Part shown: positions 24,630 to 33,663 of the stretch, in pieces | How positions within the stretch are numbered: position 1 is the first letter of the stretch | Layout: each line of letters begins with the position of its first letter | NCBI GenBank assembly: GCA_046049865.1 | Contig: JBJOQO010000005.1 | Span: 41,565 to 105,564 of the forward strand | Reading direction: 5' to 3' | Source of the DNA: JANPCX01 sp046049865 | GTDB lineage: Bacteria > Pseudomonadota > Gammaproteobacteria > Burkholderiales > Burkholderiaceae_C | Length of the DNA: 64,000 bases | Position numbers and translations under genes: made by a program | Notes under the pieces: generated by a model | Told to the model about the DNA's origin: nothing | The model's database searches: none | The model's input: the letters and a program-made list of their open reading frames with translations, nothing else

Positions 24630-25943
24630 ATGGCCGTTACCGTTGAAACCCTAGAGAAATTAGAGCGTCGCATCACGCTGACATTGGCTGCAGACAGCAT
24701 TCAAGGCGAGGTCGAATCTCGTTTGAAGAAGTTGGCGCGCACGGTCAAGGCAGACGGTTTTCGCCCGGGCAAGGTGCCCATGAGCGTCGTCGCCCAGCGT
24801 TATGGTTACTCGGTGCAGTATGAAGTGATGAACGACAAGGTCGGTCAAGCCTTCATGAGCGCCGCCACCGAAGCCAAGCTTCGCGTGGCCGGTACTCCCC
24901 GTATCAGCGAGAAAGAGCCCAGCGCAGACGCACCCGGCCAAATGGCCTTTGATGCTGTGTTCGAGGTGTACCCTGAAGTGAAATTGGGTGATCTGGCCAC
25001 GGCCGAAGTTGAGCGCGTCAGCGCCGATGTGTCGGAAGACGGCATCGACAAAACCATTGAAATCCTGCGTAAACAGCGCCGCACCTTCGCCCAGCGTCCC
25101 GCTGCCGAGGCCGCAGCCGTGGGTGACCGCGTGACGATCGACTTCGAAGGCAAACTCGATGGCGTTCCCTTCGAAGGCGGCAAAGCTGAAGGTTTTCAGT
25201 TCTTGATTGGCGAAGGCCAAATGCTTGAAGCCTTTGACAGCGCCGTGCGTGGCATGAAGTCCGGCGACTCCAAAACCTTCCCCTTGCAGTTCCCTGCTGA
25301 TTACCACGGCAAAGAAGTCGCTGGCAAAGAGGCCGACTTCTTGGTCACGGTGAAAAAGATTGAAGGGCAGAATTTGCCTGAGGTGAACGAGGCGTTTGCC
25401 AAGTCCTTGGGTGTGGCCGATGGCTCCTTGGCCGGTTTGCGTGCCGACATCAAGAAAAACCTCGAGCGCGAAGCCAAGTTCCGCGTACAAGCCCGCAACA
25501 AGGCGTCCGTGCTGGATGCCGTGTTGAAAGTGGCCGAGTTGGATGTGCCCAAAGCTCTAGTACAAAACGAGATTGAACGCATGATCGAAGCCGCTCGGGC
25601 CGATCTAAAAAAACGCGGTGTGAAAGATGCTGACAAAGCTGAGATCCCCGGCGACGTTTTCCAAGTTCAAGCCGAGCGCCGTGTGCGTTTGGGTTTGGTG
25701 GTTGCAGAACTCGTGCGAGCCAACAACCTACAAGCCAAACCCGACCAGTTGCAAGCCCATTTGGAAGAGCTGGCCCAAAGCTACGAAAAGCCGGCCGAGG
25801 TGGTGCGTTACTACCTGAGCGACCGTCAGCGCATGGCCGAAGTTGAAGCCGTGGTGATCGAAAACAACGTGGCTGAGTTTGTGCTTTCCAAAGCCAAGGT
25901 CACCGACAAAACCATGCCGTTTGAAGAGCTGATGGCTTCCTGA
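24630..25943 (+). CDS. tig: Trigger factor
   Basis: Trigger factor is the ribosome-bound chaperone and peptidyl-prolyl isomerase that meets nascent chains. The 437-residue protein has the ribosome-binding domain with GFRPGKVP (residues 44-51, the contact signature), the FKBP-type isomerase domain (VTIDFEGKLDGVPFEGGKAEGFQFLIGEGQMLEAFDSAV, shown here only as positions about 168-206) and the C-terminal substrate-binding arms. It heads the tig-clpP-clpX-lon cluster. A hairpin follows its stop, and a mobile element then separates it from clpP. Confidence 0.98.
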   Translation: MAVTVETLEKLERRITLTLAADSIQGEVESRLKKLARTVKADGFRPGKVPMSVVAQRYGYSVQYEVMNDKVGQAFMSAATEAKLRVAGTPRISEKEPSADAPGQMAFDAVFEVYPEVKLGDLATAEVERVSADVSEDGIDKTIEILRKQRRTFAQRPAAEAAAVGDRVTIDFEGKLDGVPFEGGKAEGFQFLIGEGQMLEAFDSAVRGMKSGDSKTFPLQFPADYHGKEVAGKEADFLVTVKKIEGQNLPEVNEAFAKSLGVADGSLAGLRADIKKNLEREAKFRVQARNKASVLDAVLKVAELDVPKALVQNEIERMIEAARADLKKRGVKDADKAEIPGDVFQVQAERRVRLGLVVAELVRANNLQAKPDQLQAHLEELAQSYEKPAEVVRYYLSDRQRMAEVEAVVIENNVAEFVLSKAKVTDKTMPFEELMAS

Positions 25944-25969
25944 TAGAGGCTGTTTCTCCTCGCAATCGC

Positions 25970-26008
25970 AAGGCGCTGTACTGCATAGTCAGCGCCTTGT
26001 TTGTTTGC
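25970..26008 (+). terminator. Terminator-like hairpin after tig
   Basis: Arms aaggcgctg (25970-25978) and cagcgcctt (25990-25998) with an 11-base loop are followed by gtttgtttg. It would limit read-through from tig into the mobile element and clpP. Confidence 0.65.
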
Positions 26009-26052
26009 ACAAACGATTCGCCAGGAAAGATAGCCCTTGTGGCGAGATAATC

Positions 26053-26322
26053 TAGGGTCTGCTGACATATAAATCGTCCCCGCGCCGCGGTGGCCAAGGG
26101 TACAGGGCAAGGCGTGCGGCGCAGCCAGGGCTACCTGCCCTGGCAAGACGCGCAACGCTGCCCTGTACCCTTGGGTACCACGGCCCGAAGGGTGGGGCCC
26201 CCAAAAAGGCCCACTCTTCGTTGCAAATGCTCGCCGGGTGTACAACCCGGCTGTGCTTTGCGCCTTAATTGGGCCTTTTTGGAAGCCTCACGCGGGGACA
26301 ATTTATATGTCAGCAGACCCTA
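26053..26322. mobile_element. Non-coding MITE-like element between tig and clpP
   Basis: The terminal inverted repeats 26053-26084 and 26291-26322 are 32 bases long and match at 31 positions (start tagggtctgctgac, end gtcagcagacccta). The outermost TA on each side may be a target duplication, as made by IS630/mariner-type transposases. Inside are two long hairpin arms: 26085-26109 with 26159-26183 (22 of 25 pairs, enclosing ccagggc/gccctgg), and 26201-26213 with 26270-26282 (13 of 13, enclosing gccgggt/acccggc). There is no transposase. A frame open through it joins the clpP frame but is not expected to be translated. Confidence 0.85.
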
Positions 26323-26383
26323 CCCAGATGCATACTTCATCCGCGTTAATACCTTCAACGCAACCAGACACAAAGGATCATTG

Positions 26384-26992
26384 ATGAGCGCGCTAGAAAC
26401 ACAAGGTTTGGGCATGGTGCCCATGGTGATTGAGCAGTCGGGCCGTGGCGAGCGTGCCTACGACATTTATTCGCGTTTGCTCAAGGAGCGTGTGATTTTC
26501 CTGGTCGGGCCGGTGAACGACCAGTCGGCCAATCTGGTGGTGGCGCAGTTGCTCTTCTTGGAGAGCGAAAACCCAGACAAGGACATCTCCTTCTACATCA
26601 ACTCTCCCGGTGGTTCGGTGAGCGCTGGCATGTCGATTTTTGACACCATGCAATTCATCAAACCCGAGGTGTCCACCCTGTGCATGGGCATGGCCGCGAG
26701 CATGGGCTCTTTCCTGCTGATGGCAGGTGCCAAAGGCAAGCGGTTTGCTCTGCCCAATTCGCGCATCATGATTCACCAGCCTTCAGGCGGTGCACAGGGC
26801 CAAGCCACCGACATTGAAATCCACGCCCGGGAAATTTTGAAAACCCGTGAACAGCTCAACCGCATTTATGCAGACCGTACCGGCCAGCCCTTGGAGAAAA
26901 TTCAAGCCGACATGGAGCGCGACTTTTTCTTGGACCCCGAGCAGGCCAAAGAATATGGTCTGATTGACCAGGTTTTGACAAAACGCGGTTGA
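26384..26992 (+). CDS. clpP: ATP-dependent Clp protease proteolytic subunit
   Basis: ClpP forms the tetradecameric peptidase chamber served by ClpX (next gene) and ClpA. The 202-residue protein has the catalytic triad Ser106 (GMAASMGSFLL), His131 (IMIHQPSGG) and Asp180 (MERDFFLDP). The ATG at 26384 gives the family-typical N terminus (SALETQGLGMVPMVIEQSGRGER). The frame extends upstream to 26090 only because it runs through the mobile element. The element sits 61 bases before the ATG, so the native upstream region, and perhaps the promoter, has been altered or replaced. Confidence 0.98.
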   Translation: MSALETQGLGMVPMVIEQSGRGERAYDIYSRLLKERVIFLVGPVNDQSANLVVAQLLFLESENPDKDISFYINSPGGSVSAGMSIFDTMQFIKPEVSTLCMGMAASMGSFLLMAGAKGKRFALPNSRIMIHQPSGGAQGQATDIEIHAREILKTREQLNRIYADRTGQPLEKIQADMERDFFLDPEQAKEYGLIDQVLTKRG

Positions 26993-27016
26993 CGCCAAAC
27001 GGGTCGAATTGACACG

Positions 27017-27054
27017 AAAACAGGGCCTAACTCACCAGCTTGGCCCTGTTTTTA
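27017..27054 (+). terminator. Rho-independent terminator between clpP and clpX
   Basis: Arms aaaacagggcc (27017-27027) and ggccctgtttt (27042-27052) pair perfectly around a 14-base loop and are followed by more Ts. It suggests that clpX has some promoter of its own. Confidence 0.8.
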
Positions 27055-27102
27055 ATTGAACTATCATCTTTAACGAAATCACTTCTTCCTGAGCGTCTTT
27101 TT

Positions 27103-28368
27103 ATGGCCGACAAAAAAGGCTCTTCGAGCGAAAAAGTTCTCTATTGCTCCTTTTGCGGCAAAAGCCAGCACGAGGTCAAAAAACTCATCGCAGGACCATC
27201 GGTCTTCATTTGCGACGAGTGCATAGAGCTGTGTAACGACATCATTCGTGATGAAGTGCCTGCGGACGCGCCCGACGCGAAAGCCGCCAAAACCGATTTG
27301 CCGCTCCCGAGCGAAATCAAAGCCAGCCTCGACAACTACGTGATCGGCCAAGAACCGGCCAAACGAATTTTGTCGGTCGCGGTTTACAACCACTACAAAC
27401 GGCTCAAACACATGAGCCGTTCCAAAGAAGAGATTGAGCTGTCCAAAAGCAACATTCTTTTGATTGGCCCTACGGGCTCGGGCAAAACCTTGCTTGCGCA
27501 AACCCTCGCCCGGCTGCTCAACGTACCTTTCGTGATTGCCGACGCCACCACCCTGACCGAAGCCGGTTATGTGGGCGAGGACGTTGAAAACATCATTCAA
27601 AAGTTGCTGCAAAACTGCAACTACGACGTCGAAAAAGCCCAGCGCGGCATTGTTTACATCGACGAGATCGACAAAATTTCGCGCAAGTCTGACAACCCCT
27701 CCATCACCCGCGATGTGTCGGGTGAAGGCGTGCAACAAGCCCTGCTCAAGTTGGTTGAAGGCACGATGGCTTCGGTTCCCCCGCAAGGTGGGCGCAAGCA
27801 CCCCAACCAAGACTTTCTTCAGATCGACACCACCAACATTCTCTTCATCTGTGGTGGTGCTTTTGATGGTTTGGAAAAGGTCATTCAAAACCGTTCTGAA
27901 AAATCAGGCATCGGGTTTGGCGCCACGGTGAAAACCAAGGCCGAGCGCAAGGTCAGCGAAGTGTTTCGCGAGGTCGAGCCCGAAGACATCATCAAATTCG
28001 GCTTGATCCCCGAGTTGGTGGGCCGTCTGCCCGTGGTGGCAACTTTGGGAGAGCTGACCGAAGACGCGATGGTGCAAATCCTGACCGAGCCCAAAAACGC
28101 CTTGGTCAAGCAGTACCAAAAGCTTTTTTCCATGGACGGCGTGGAACTAGAGTTCCGTCCATCCGCACTCACTGCCATTGCCCGCAAGGCTTTGGCTCGC
28201 AAGACTGGGGCGCGCGGTCTGCGCTCCATCATGGAAGCGAGTTTGATCGACACCATGTTCGATTTGCCCAACTTGGAAGGTGTGGCCAAGGTCGTACTCG
28301 ACGAACACACGATTGAAGAAGAGGCGAAACCGCTGCTGGTTTACCGCGACGTCAAAGCCAGCGCTTGA
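27103..28368 (+). CDS. clpX: ATP-dependent Clp protease ATP-binding subunit ClpX
   Basis: ClpX is the AAA+ unfoldase that feeds substrates to ClpP. The 421-residue protein starts with the zinc-binding domain (CSFCGKSQHEV and CDECIELC), then the AAA+ module with Walker A GPTGSGKT, Walker B GIVYIDEIDKI, the pore loop GYVGED and the ClpP-contact IGF loop (SGIGFGA). The C-terminal sensor region GARGLRSIMEA is present. The ATG at 27103 is chosen; the frame extends to 27040 only through the terminator region. Confidence 0.98.
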   Translation: MADKKGSSSEKVLYCSFCGKSQHEVKKLIAGPSVFICDECIELCNDIIRDEVPADAPDAKAAKTDLPLPSEIKASLDNYVIGQEPAKRILSVAVYNHYKRLKHMSRSKEEIELSKSNILLIGPTGSGKTLLAQTLARLLNVPFVIADATTLTEAGYVGEDVENIIQKLLQNCNYDVEKAQRGIVYIDEIDKISRKSDNPSITRDVSGEGVQQALLKLVEGTMASVPPQGGRKHPNQDFLQIDTTNILFICGGAFDGLEKVIQNRSEKSGIGFGATVKTKAERKVSEVFREVEPEDIIKFGLIPELVGRLPVVATLGELTEDAMVQILTEPKNALVKQYQKLFSMDGVELEFRPSALTAIARKALARKTGARGLRSIMEASLIDTMFDLPNLEGVAKVVLDEHTIEEEAKPLLVYRDVKASA

Positions 28369-28407
28369 GCTTGAGTTGGACCGGGGTCGGTACTGACCCG
28401 GTGGTCA

Positions 28408-28435
28408 CTTGCAATTGAACACTCAGGCCCTACAT
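28408..28435 (+). promoter_or_regulatory. Candidate sigma-32 (heat shock) promoter of lon
   Basis: CTTGCAA (28408-28414), a 13-base spacer and CCCTACAT (28428-28435) approximate the RpoH consensus CTTGAAA-N(11-16)-CCCCATnT. The position, 25 bases before the lon ATG, and the known heat-shock control of lon support it. This is a pattern match only. Confidence 0.4.
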
Positions 28436-28460
28436 AGGTTTGAGAAAGAGAGGTCTCTTC

Positions 28461-30881
28461 ATGTCTGGTCATCCCATCCTCCCCGCTGAACCCATCACCC
28501 TGCCGCTGCTGCCGCTGCGCGATGTGGTTGTTTTCCCTCACATGGTGATCCCACTGTTTGTGGGGCGCCCCAAGTCCATCAAAGCCCTTGAGGCAGCGAT
28601 GGAAGCGGGCCGTCAAATCATGCTGGTGGCGCAAAAAGCCGCAGGCAAAGACGAACCCCGCCCTGAAGACATGTTCGATGTGGGCTGCGTCTCCAGCATC
28701 CTGCAAATGCTGAAACTGCCTGACGGCACCGTGAAGGTGTTGGTCGAAGGCATACAGCGCGCCAACACCCACAAAATCAGCGACAACGGCGAGCACTTCG
28801 TGGCCGACGTGACGCCGGTGCCACCACCGACCGACACCAAACCCGAGATCGAAGCCCTGCGCCGTGCTGTGACGCAGCAGTTTGACCAGTACGTCAAACT
28901 GAACAAAAAAATTCCGCCTGAAATCCTCACCTCCATTGCAGGCATTGACGACGCGGGCCGCCTGGCCGACACCATCGCCGCGCACCTGCCACTGAAGCTA
29001 GAAAACAAACAGTCGGTGCTCGATTTGTTCGAGGTCGACAAACGCCTCGAAAAATTGCTGGAGCAACTCGAGCACGAAGTCGACATCCTGCAAGTTGAAA
29101 AGCGTATCCGTGGCCGCGTCAAGCGCCAAATGGAAAAGAGCCAGCGCGAGTACTACCTGAACGAGCAGGTTAAGGCCATCCAGAAAGAACTCGGTGACGG
29201 CGAAGAAGGCGCCGACATGGAGGAGCTGGAAAAGAAAATCATCGCCGCCAAGATGCCCAAAGAGGCGCGCAAAAAGGTGGACGCCGAGTTCAAAAAACTC
29301 AAGCTCATGTCCCCCATGTCGGCCGAAGCCACCGTGGTGCGCAACTACATCGACACCTTGGTGAATTTGCCTTGGTCCAAAAAGACCAAGATCAAACACG
29401 ACCTGGCCTTGGCCGAAGCCGTGCTGAACGAAGACCACTTTGGCCTGGACAAGGTCAAGGAACGCATCCTGGAATACCTCGCGGTGCAGCAGCGCGTGGA
29501 CAAGGTGAAGTCGCCCATCCTGTGTTTGGTGGGCCCTCCTGGCGTGGGTAAAACCTCGCTCGGTCAATCAGTGGCCCGCGCCACCGGGCGCAAATTCGTT
29601 CGCATGGCCTTGGGCGGTGTGCGCGATGAAGCCGAAATTCGTGGTCACCGCCGCACCTACATCGGCTCCATGCCGGGCAAGGTGCTGCAAAGCCTGTCCA
29701 AAGTTGGTACGCGCAACCCACTGTTCTTGCTGGACGAAATCGACAAACTCGGCATGGACTTCCGGGGTGACCCGTCCAGTGCGCTTTTGGAAGTGCTCGA
29801 CCCCGAGCAAAACCACACCTTTGGCGACCACTATGTGGAGGTCGATTTCGACTTGTCCGACACCATGTTCATCGCCACCTCCAACTCGATGAACATTCCG
29901 CCGGCCTTGCTGGACCGCATGGAAGTGATTCGCCTCTCGGGTTACACCGAAGACGAAAAGGTCAGCATCGCGCAGAAGTATTTGTTGCCCAAGCAGGCCA
30001 AAAACAACGGCGTGAAAGAAGAAGAGATGGAAGTGGCCGAGTCTGCGGTGCGCGCCATCATTCGTTACTACACCCGCGAAGCCGGTGTGCGTTCGCTCGA
30101 GCGTGAAGTCTCCAAGATTTGCCGCAAGGTGGTCAAAGGCATCCAGCTCAAGCAGTACGAAGGCAAAGTGGTCGTCACAGACGAGAACCTCAACGACTTC
30201 CTCGGCGTGCGCAAATACGACTTTGGCCGTGCCGAAAAACAAAACCAGATCGGCCAAGTGGTCGGCCTGGCCTGGACCGAAGTGGGCGGCGATTTGCTCA
30301 CCATCGAAGCGGCCGTGATGCCCGGCAAGGGCGTGATCTCACGCACCGGTTCGCTGGGCGATGTGATGAAAGAGTCGGTTGAAGCCGCCCGCACCGTGGT
30401 GCGCAGCCGCTCGCGCCGCTTAGGGATAAAAGACGAACTCTTCGAGAAACGCGACATCCACATCCACGTGCCCGACGGCGCCACGCCCAAAGACGGCCCC
30501 AGCGCCGGTGCCGCCATGGCCACGGCTTTTGTGTCCGCACTCACCGGCATCGCCGTCAAAGCCGATGTGGCGATGACGGGCGAAATCACCCTGCGCGGTG
30601 AAGTCACCGGCATCGGCGGCCTGAAGGAAAAACTGCTGGCGGCGCACCGAGGCGGCATCAAGACGGTGCTCATTCCGGAAGAAAACGTCAAAGACCTGCA
30701 GGACATTCCCGAGAACGTGAAGAACCAACTCGAGATCGTTCCCGTGAAATGGTTCGACCAGGTGCTGGCCATTGCACTCGAATCCATGCCCGAAGCCTTG
30801 CCGGATGAAGAGCCGGCCAAGGTGGAAGAAAAACCAGCGGTCGCAGCAGAGCCTGCGGCGGCGGATTTGTTGAAGCATTGA
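28461..30881 (+). CDS. lon: ATP-dependent protease Lon
   Basis: Lon degrades damaged and regulatory proteins in the cytoplasm. The 806-residue protein has the N-terminal substrate domain (TLPLLPLRDVVVFPHMVIPLFVGR), a coiled-coil middle (ending PMSAEATVVRNYIDTLVNLPW), the AAA+ domain with Walker A GPPGVGKTS and the C-terminal protease domain with catalytic Ser in PKDGPSAGAAM and the downstream Lys in GGLKEKLLAAHRGG. The ATG at 28461 has a purine-rich ribosome site (agagagg); the in-frame TTG at 28440 overlaps it. The tail is acidic and Ala-rich. Confidence 0.98.
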   Translation: MSGHPILPAEPITLPLLPLRDVVVFPHMVIPLFVGRPKSIKALEAAMEAGRQIMLVAQKAAGKDEPRPEDMFDVGCVSSILQMLKLPDGTVKVLVEGIQRANTHKISDNGEHFVADVTPVPPPTDTKPEIEALRRAVTQQFDQYVKLNKKIPPEILTSIAGIDDAGRLADTIAAHLPLKLENKQSVLDLFEVDKRLEKLLEQLEHEVDILQVEKRIRGRVKRQMEKSQREYYLNEQVKAIQKELGDGEEGADMEELEKKIIAAKMPKEARKKVDAEFKKLKLMSPMSAEATVVRNYIDTLVNLPWSKKTKIKHDLALAEAVLNEDHFGLDKVKERILEYLAVQQRVDKVKSPILCLVGPPGVGKTSLGQSVARATGRKFVRMALGGVRDEAEIRGHRRTYIGSMPGKVLQSLSKVGTRNPLFLLDEIDKLGMDFRGDPSSALLEVLDPEQNHTFGDHYVEVDFDLSDTMFIATSNSMNIPPALLDRMEVIRLSGYTEDEKVSIAQKYLLPKQAKNNGVKEEEMEVAESAVRAIIRYYTREAGVRSLEREVSKICRKVVKGIQLKQYEGKVVVTDENLNDFLGVRKYDFGRAEKQNQIGQVVGLAWTEVGGDLLTIEAAVMPGKGVISRTGSLGDVMKESVEAARTVVRSRSRRLGIKDELFEKRDIHIHVPDGATPKDGPSAGAAMATAFVSALTGIAVKADVAMTGEITLRGEVTGIGGLKEKLLAAHRGGIKTVLIPEENVKDLQDIPENVKNQLEIVPVKWFDQVLAIALESMPEALPDEEPAKVEEKPAVAAEPAAADLLKH

Positions 30882-30971
30882 GTTTGTTGATCAAGCCGGG
30901 CGTTTTTAGAGAGGCGAGTGGCAGTTTTGCGCACCAAAACTGTCACATTGAAACGAGTTGATGTCGGAAGC

Positions 30972-31781
30972 ATGCAACCTTGCTATGTCTGTGATTCTCC
31001 CGGCATTACCAGAGAGCATGTTCCACCTCGGGCGATCTTTCCCGAGCAAAAAGATTCGCCAGGACAATGCCATCGCATCAACTTGATAACCGTTCCGTCG
31101 TGCGTTACTCACAACTCCGGAAAGTCTGACGACGACCAGTTTCTATTGGTGAGTTTGGCAGGGATGATTGGAAACAACTCAATCGGCTACAGGCAGCACG
31201 TAACCAAGGTTGATCGAGCCATCCGACGTAGTTCATCTCGTCTACTTGAGAAAGTTTTCATCGCAAACACGAGGCGTACTCGTGTTGATTTCTCCAATAA
31301 CAAGTTTCTAGATGTGATCGTCGGCACACCGGACGTAGATCGGTTGACGAAATGCTTTGATCGCATTGTTAGAGGGCTTTACTACCACCACTTTGGAACG
31401 AAGTTGGTCGGCGAGACCAAATCTGTACTTGGTTTCGTACACCATCAAAACGTAAGCGCCGGAAATTTTCAGAAATTCATCATGCGTCGCGCAGAAATGG
31501 AGTTGGAAAGTCGGCCAAAACATGGAAGCAATCCGGAGGCCTTCTTCTATCAGATCACGGAGCCTGATCAGTTTGGTGTTTTTTTGTTTCACCTCTGCTT
31601 TTACGGGGCAGTGAATATCTACGTTTCAGTGCTTCTTGATGGAATCCCTAGGCCTTACCACCTAGCAATGGACCTGATGAATCGTGGTGTTCGAACGGTG
31701 TTTACGCTCGGTGATGAGTCGTATGAAATCAACGGTGAGACGCAAATCAACACTCACGTTAAAACGTTGACGAAAAGTTAG
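30972..31781 (+). CDS. HNH-endonuclease-like protein of unknown role
   Basis: A protein of 269 residues (287 if it begins at the GTG at 30918, which has AGAGG just upstream). Near the start is MQPCYVCDSPGITREHVPPRAIF followed by PSCVTHNSGKSDDDQ: a CxxC pair, an EHVPP motif and a Cys with HN, the arrangement seen in HNH-type nuclease domains with a zinc knuckle. The remaining 200 residues show no motif I recognise. Its codon use is visibly more AT-rich than lon or the downstream genes, and it sits alone in a stable housekeeping neighbourhood, suggesting acquisition by transfer. Such genes are often defence-related, but nothing here proves that. Confidence 0.6.
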   Translation: MQPCYVCDSPGITREHVPPRAIFPEQKDSPGQCHRINLITVPSCVTHNSGKSDDDQFLLVSLAGMIGNNSIGYRQHVTKVDRAIRRSSSRLLEKVFIANTRRTRVDFSNNKFLDVIVGTPDVDRLTKCFDRIVRGLYYHHFGTKLVGETKSVLGFVHHQNVSAGNFQKFIMRRAEMELESRPKHGSNPEAFFYQITEPDQFGVFLFHLCFYGAVNIYVSVLLDGIPRPYHLAMDLMNRGVRTVFTLGDESYEINGETQINTHVKTLTKS

Positions 31782-31833
31782 CAATTACGGCCCAAGCCGC
31801 CGGTTCTAGGATGAGTCAAGCGCCATTCGTCCC

Positions 31834-33240
31834 TCAAACCACCCGCCCCGGATTCATCACTCCGTGAGGATCCAGCGCCTCCTTTATCGCCCGCATCATC
31901 TGCAACGCCACCGGTGACTGGTAGTTCAGCAAGGCCTCGCGTTTGAGCTGGCCGATGCCGTGTTCAGCGGAGATGGAGCCGCCATGAGACGCGACAGCCT
32001 CGTATACGATGTGGTTCACAGCCGACTCCTGTTCTCGTAAGAACAAGGCGGGGTCGATACCCACTGGCGCTTGCACGTTGTAGTGCAAATTGCCGTCCCC
32101 CAGGTGGCCGAAGTTGACCAAACGAATGCCCTGCACATGCTGGGTCAAGAGTGCATCGGTGTGGGCCACAAAGGCCGGGATGCGTGAGATGGGCAGGGCA
32201 ATGTCGTGTTTGATGTTGAGCCCTTCTTGGGCCTGTGCCAAGGGAATGCTCTCGCGCAGGTGCCACAACTGGGCGGACTGCTGGAGGGATTGGGCGACCA
32301 CGGCATCGCTCGCGCAGTCGGCTTGCATCGCATCGCCCAGCAGGTTCTCAAGCTGGGTATGTCCGCTGGTTTCATCCTGAGGCTCAGACAGTTCCAGCAG
32401 CACTTTCCAAGGTGAGGCCGCCAAACCTTGGGGGATTTGCGGAAAGTGCTGGGCCACCAAAGCCAGCGACAAACCATTCATCACCTCAAACCCGGTGAGG
32501 TGGCTGGCCAGTTGCTGGCGCGCGAGCTGCAACAGTTGTTGTGCGGCCTCCAGGCTGGGCACGGCGGCCAAGGCGGTGCAACGTGCCGCAGGCTCTGGGA
32601 ACAATTTCAACGTGGCAGCGGTGATGACGCCAAGGGTGCCTTCGCTGCCGATCAACAGGTCGCGCAGGTCGTAGCCGGTGTTGTCTTTGCGCAGGCCTTT
32701 AAGGCCGTGCCACACTTCACCTTGGGCAGTGACCACCTCCAGCCCCAAACACAACTCGCGAGCATTGCCGTAGCGCAGCACCTGGGTGCCACCCGCGTTC
32801 GTGGCCAGGTTCCCGCCGATGGTGCAACTGCCCTCCGAGGCCATGCTCAAAGGGAAGAGCAGGGCGTGCGCGCTTGCTGCGTCTTGCACCTGCTTCAAGA
32901 TGCAGCCCGCTTCCGCGGTGAGGGTGAGGTTGGCAGCATCCACCTCCCGAATGCGGTTCAAGCGCCCGAGGTTCAGCAGTACCTGCTGTCCGCTGGGATT
33001 GGGCACTGACCCACCGACGAGGCCCGTGTTGCCGCCTTGTGGCACCAGGCTTGCGCCATGCTGCAGACAATGGCTCACGACCAGGGCCACTTCGTCCTTG
33101 CTGCCCGGACGCACTACAGCGAGTGCGCGCCCCTGGTAGCGTTTACGCCAGTCTTGCTCGTAGGCCGACAGGTCGCCTTCGGTGAGTACGTGAGGCGCAC
33201 CGACCGATTGCCGAAGCGCGTTCAGCAAGGCTTCAGACAT
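31834..33240 (-). CDS. FAD-linked oxidase (GlcD/D-2-hydroxyacid dehydrogenase family)
   Basis: A 468-residue flavoprotein with the VAO-type FAD-binding domain (VVRPGSKDEVALVVSHC, LVPQGGNTGLVGGSVP, TLTAEAGCILKQVQDAA, GSCTIGGNLATNAGGT and GSEGTLGVITAATLKLFP) and the C-terminal FAD-oxidase domain ending SAEHGIGQLKREAL. Family members oxidise D-lactate, glycolate or D-2-hydroxyglutarate and pass electrons to the quinone pool or a partner. The substrate cannot be chosen from sequence, although length and motifs fit the D-2-hydroxyglutarate/D-lactate dehydrogenase branch. Its start overlaps the end of the upstream DUF2069 gene by 8 bases. Confidence 0.88.
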   Translation of the reverse strand: MSEALLNALRQSVGAPHVLTEGDLSAYEQDWRKRYQGRALAVVRPGSKDEVALVVSHCLQHGASLVPQGGNTGLVGGSVPNPSGQQVLLNLGRLNRIREVDAANLTLTAEAGCILKQVQDAASAHALLFPLSMASEGSCTIGGNLATNAGGTQVLRYGNARELCLGLEVVTAQGEVWHGLKGLRKDNTGYDLRDLLIGSEGTLGVITAATLKLFPEPAARCTALAAVPSLEAAQQLLQLARQQLASHLTGFEVMNGLSLALVAQHFPQIPQGLAASPWKVLLELSEPQDETSGHTQLENLLGDAMQADCASDAVVAQSLQQSAQLWHLRESIPLAQAQEGLNIKHDIALPISRIPAFVAHTDALLTQHVQGIRLVNFGHLGDGNLHYNVQAPVGIDPALFLREQESAVNHIVYEAVASHGGSISAEHGIGQLKREALLNYQSPVALQMMRAIKEALDPHGVMNPGRVV

Positions 33241-33643
33241 GCGCCTTGTCCGGCTCTGTCGGGTGCTTCAAACGCCAGCGTACATGCACAGCACAGGCCG
33301 CGAAGAGCAACAAACACAGCAGCACTTCCACGCCGGCCAGCCAACGGCTGATGCCCACATCCCCCGTGGCACGCACCACGCCTTCGATGAAATAAAACCA
33401 AATGAAGAGACTGACCCAGCGGTAGGTGTACATGCGGTTTTTCAGCAGGCCGGCCAAAGGAATACACAGCGGCAGCACCTTCAGGGCCAAGGTGCGGTTG
33501 CCAGTGGGTGCGAGAAAGAGTTCCCAGGCCAGGCCGAGCACGATCAGACCGAGCACACTGCCGACGGCGACGGCGCGGGTCCAGGCAACGGCTGAGGAGA
33601 CGGGGGGGGAGAGGGTGTTGTTGGCGGCGGGTGCGGTGCTCAT
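33233..33643 (-). CDS. DUF2069 membrane protein
   Basis: A 136-residue protein with four hydrophobic segments (AVAVGSVLGLIVLGLAW, LKVLPLCIPLAGLL, VSLFIWFYFIEGVV and VEVLLCLLLFAACAV), matching the DUF2069 family of small inner-membrane proteins of unknown function. The ATG at 33643 keeps it clear of the divergent YihY gene (20 bases between starts); the frame extends to 33679. It is translated together with the FAD-linked oxidase through an 8-base overlap. Confidence 0.8.
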   Translation of the reverse strand: MSTAPAANNTLSPPVSSAVAWTRAVAVGSVLGLIVLGLAWELFLAPTGNRTLALKVLPLCIPLAGLLKNRMYTYRWVSLFIWFYFIEGVVRATGDVGISRWLAGVEVLLCLLLFAACAVHVRWRLKHPTEPDKAHV

Positions 33644-33663
33644 CAATGGCATCATAGCCAGCA

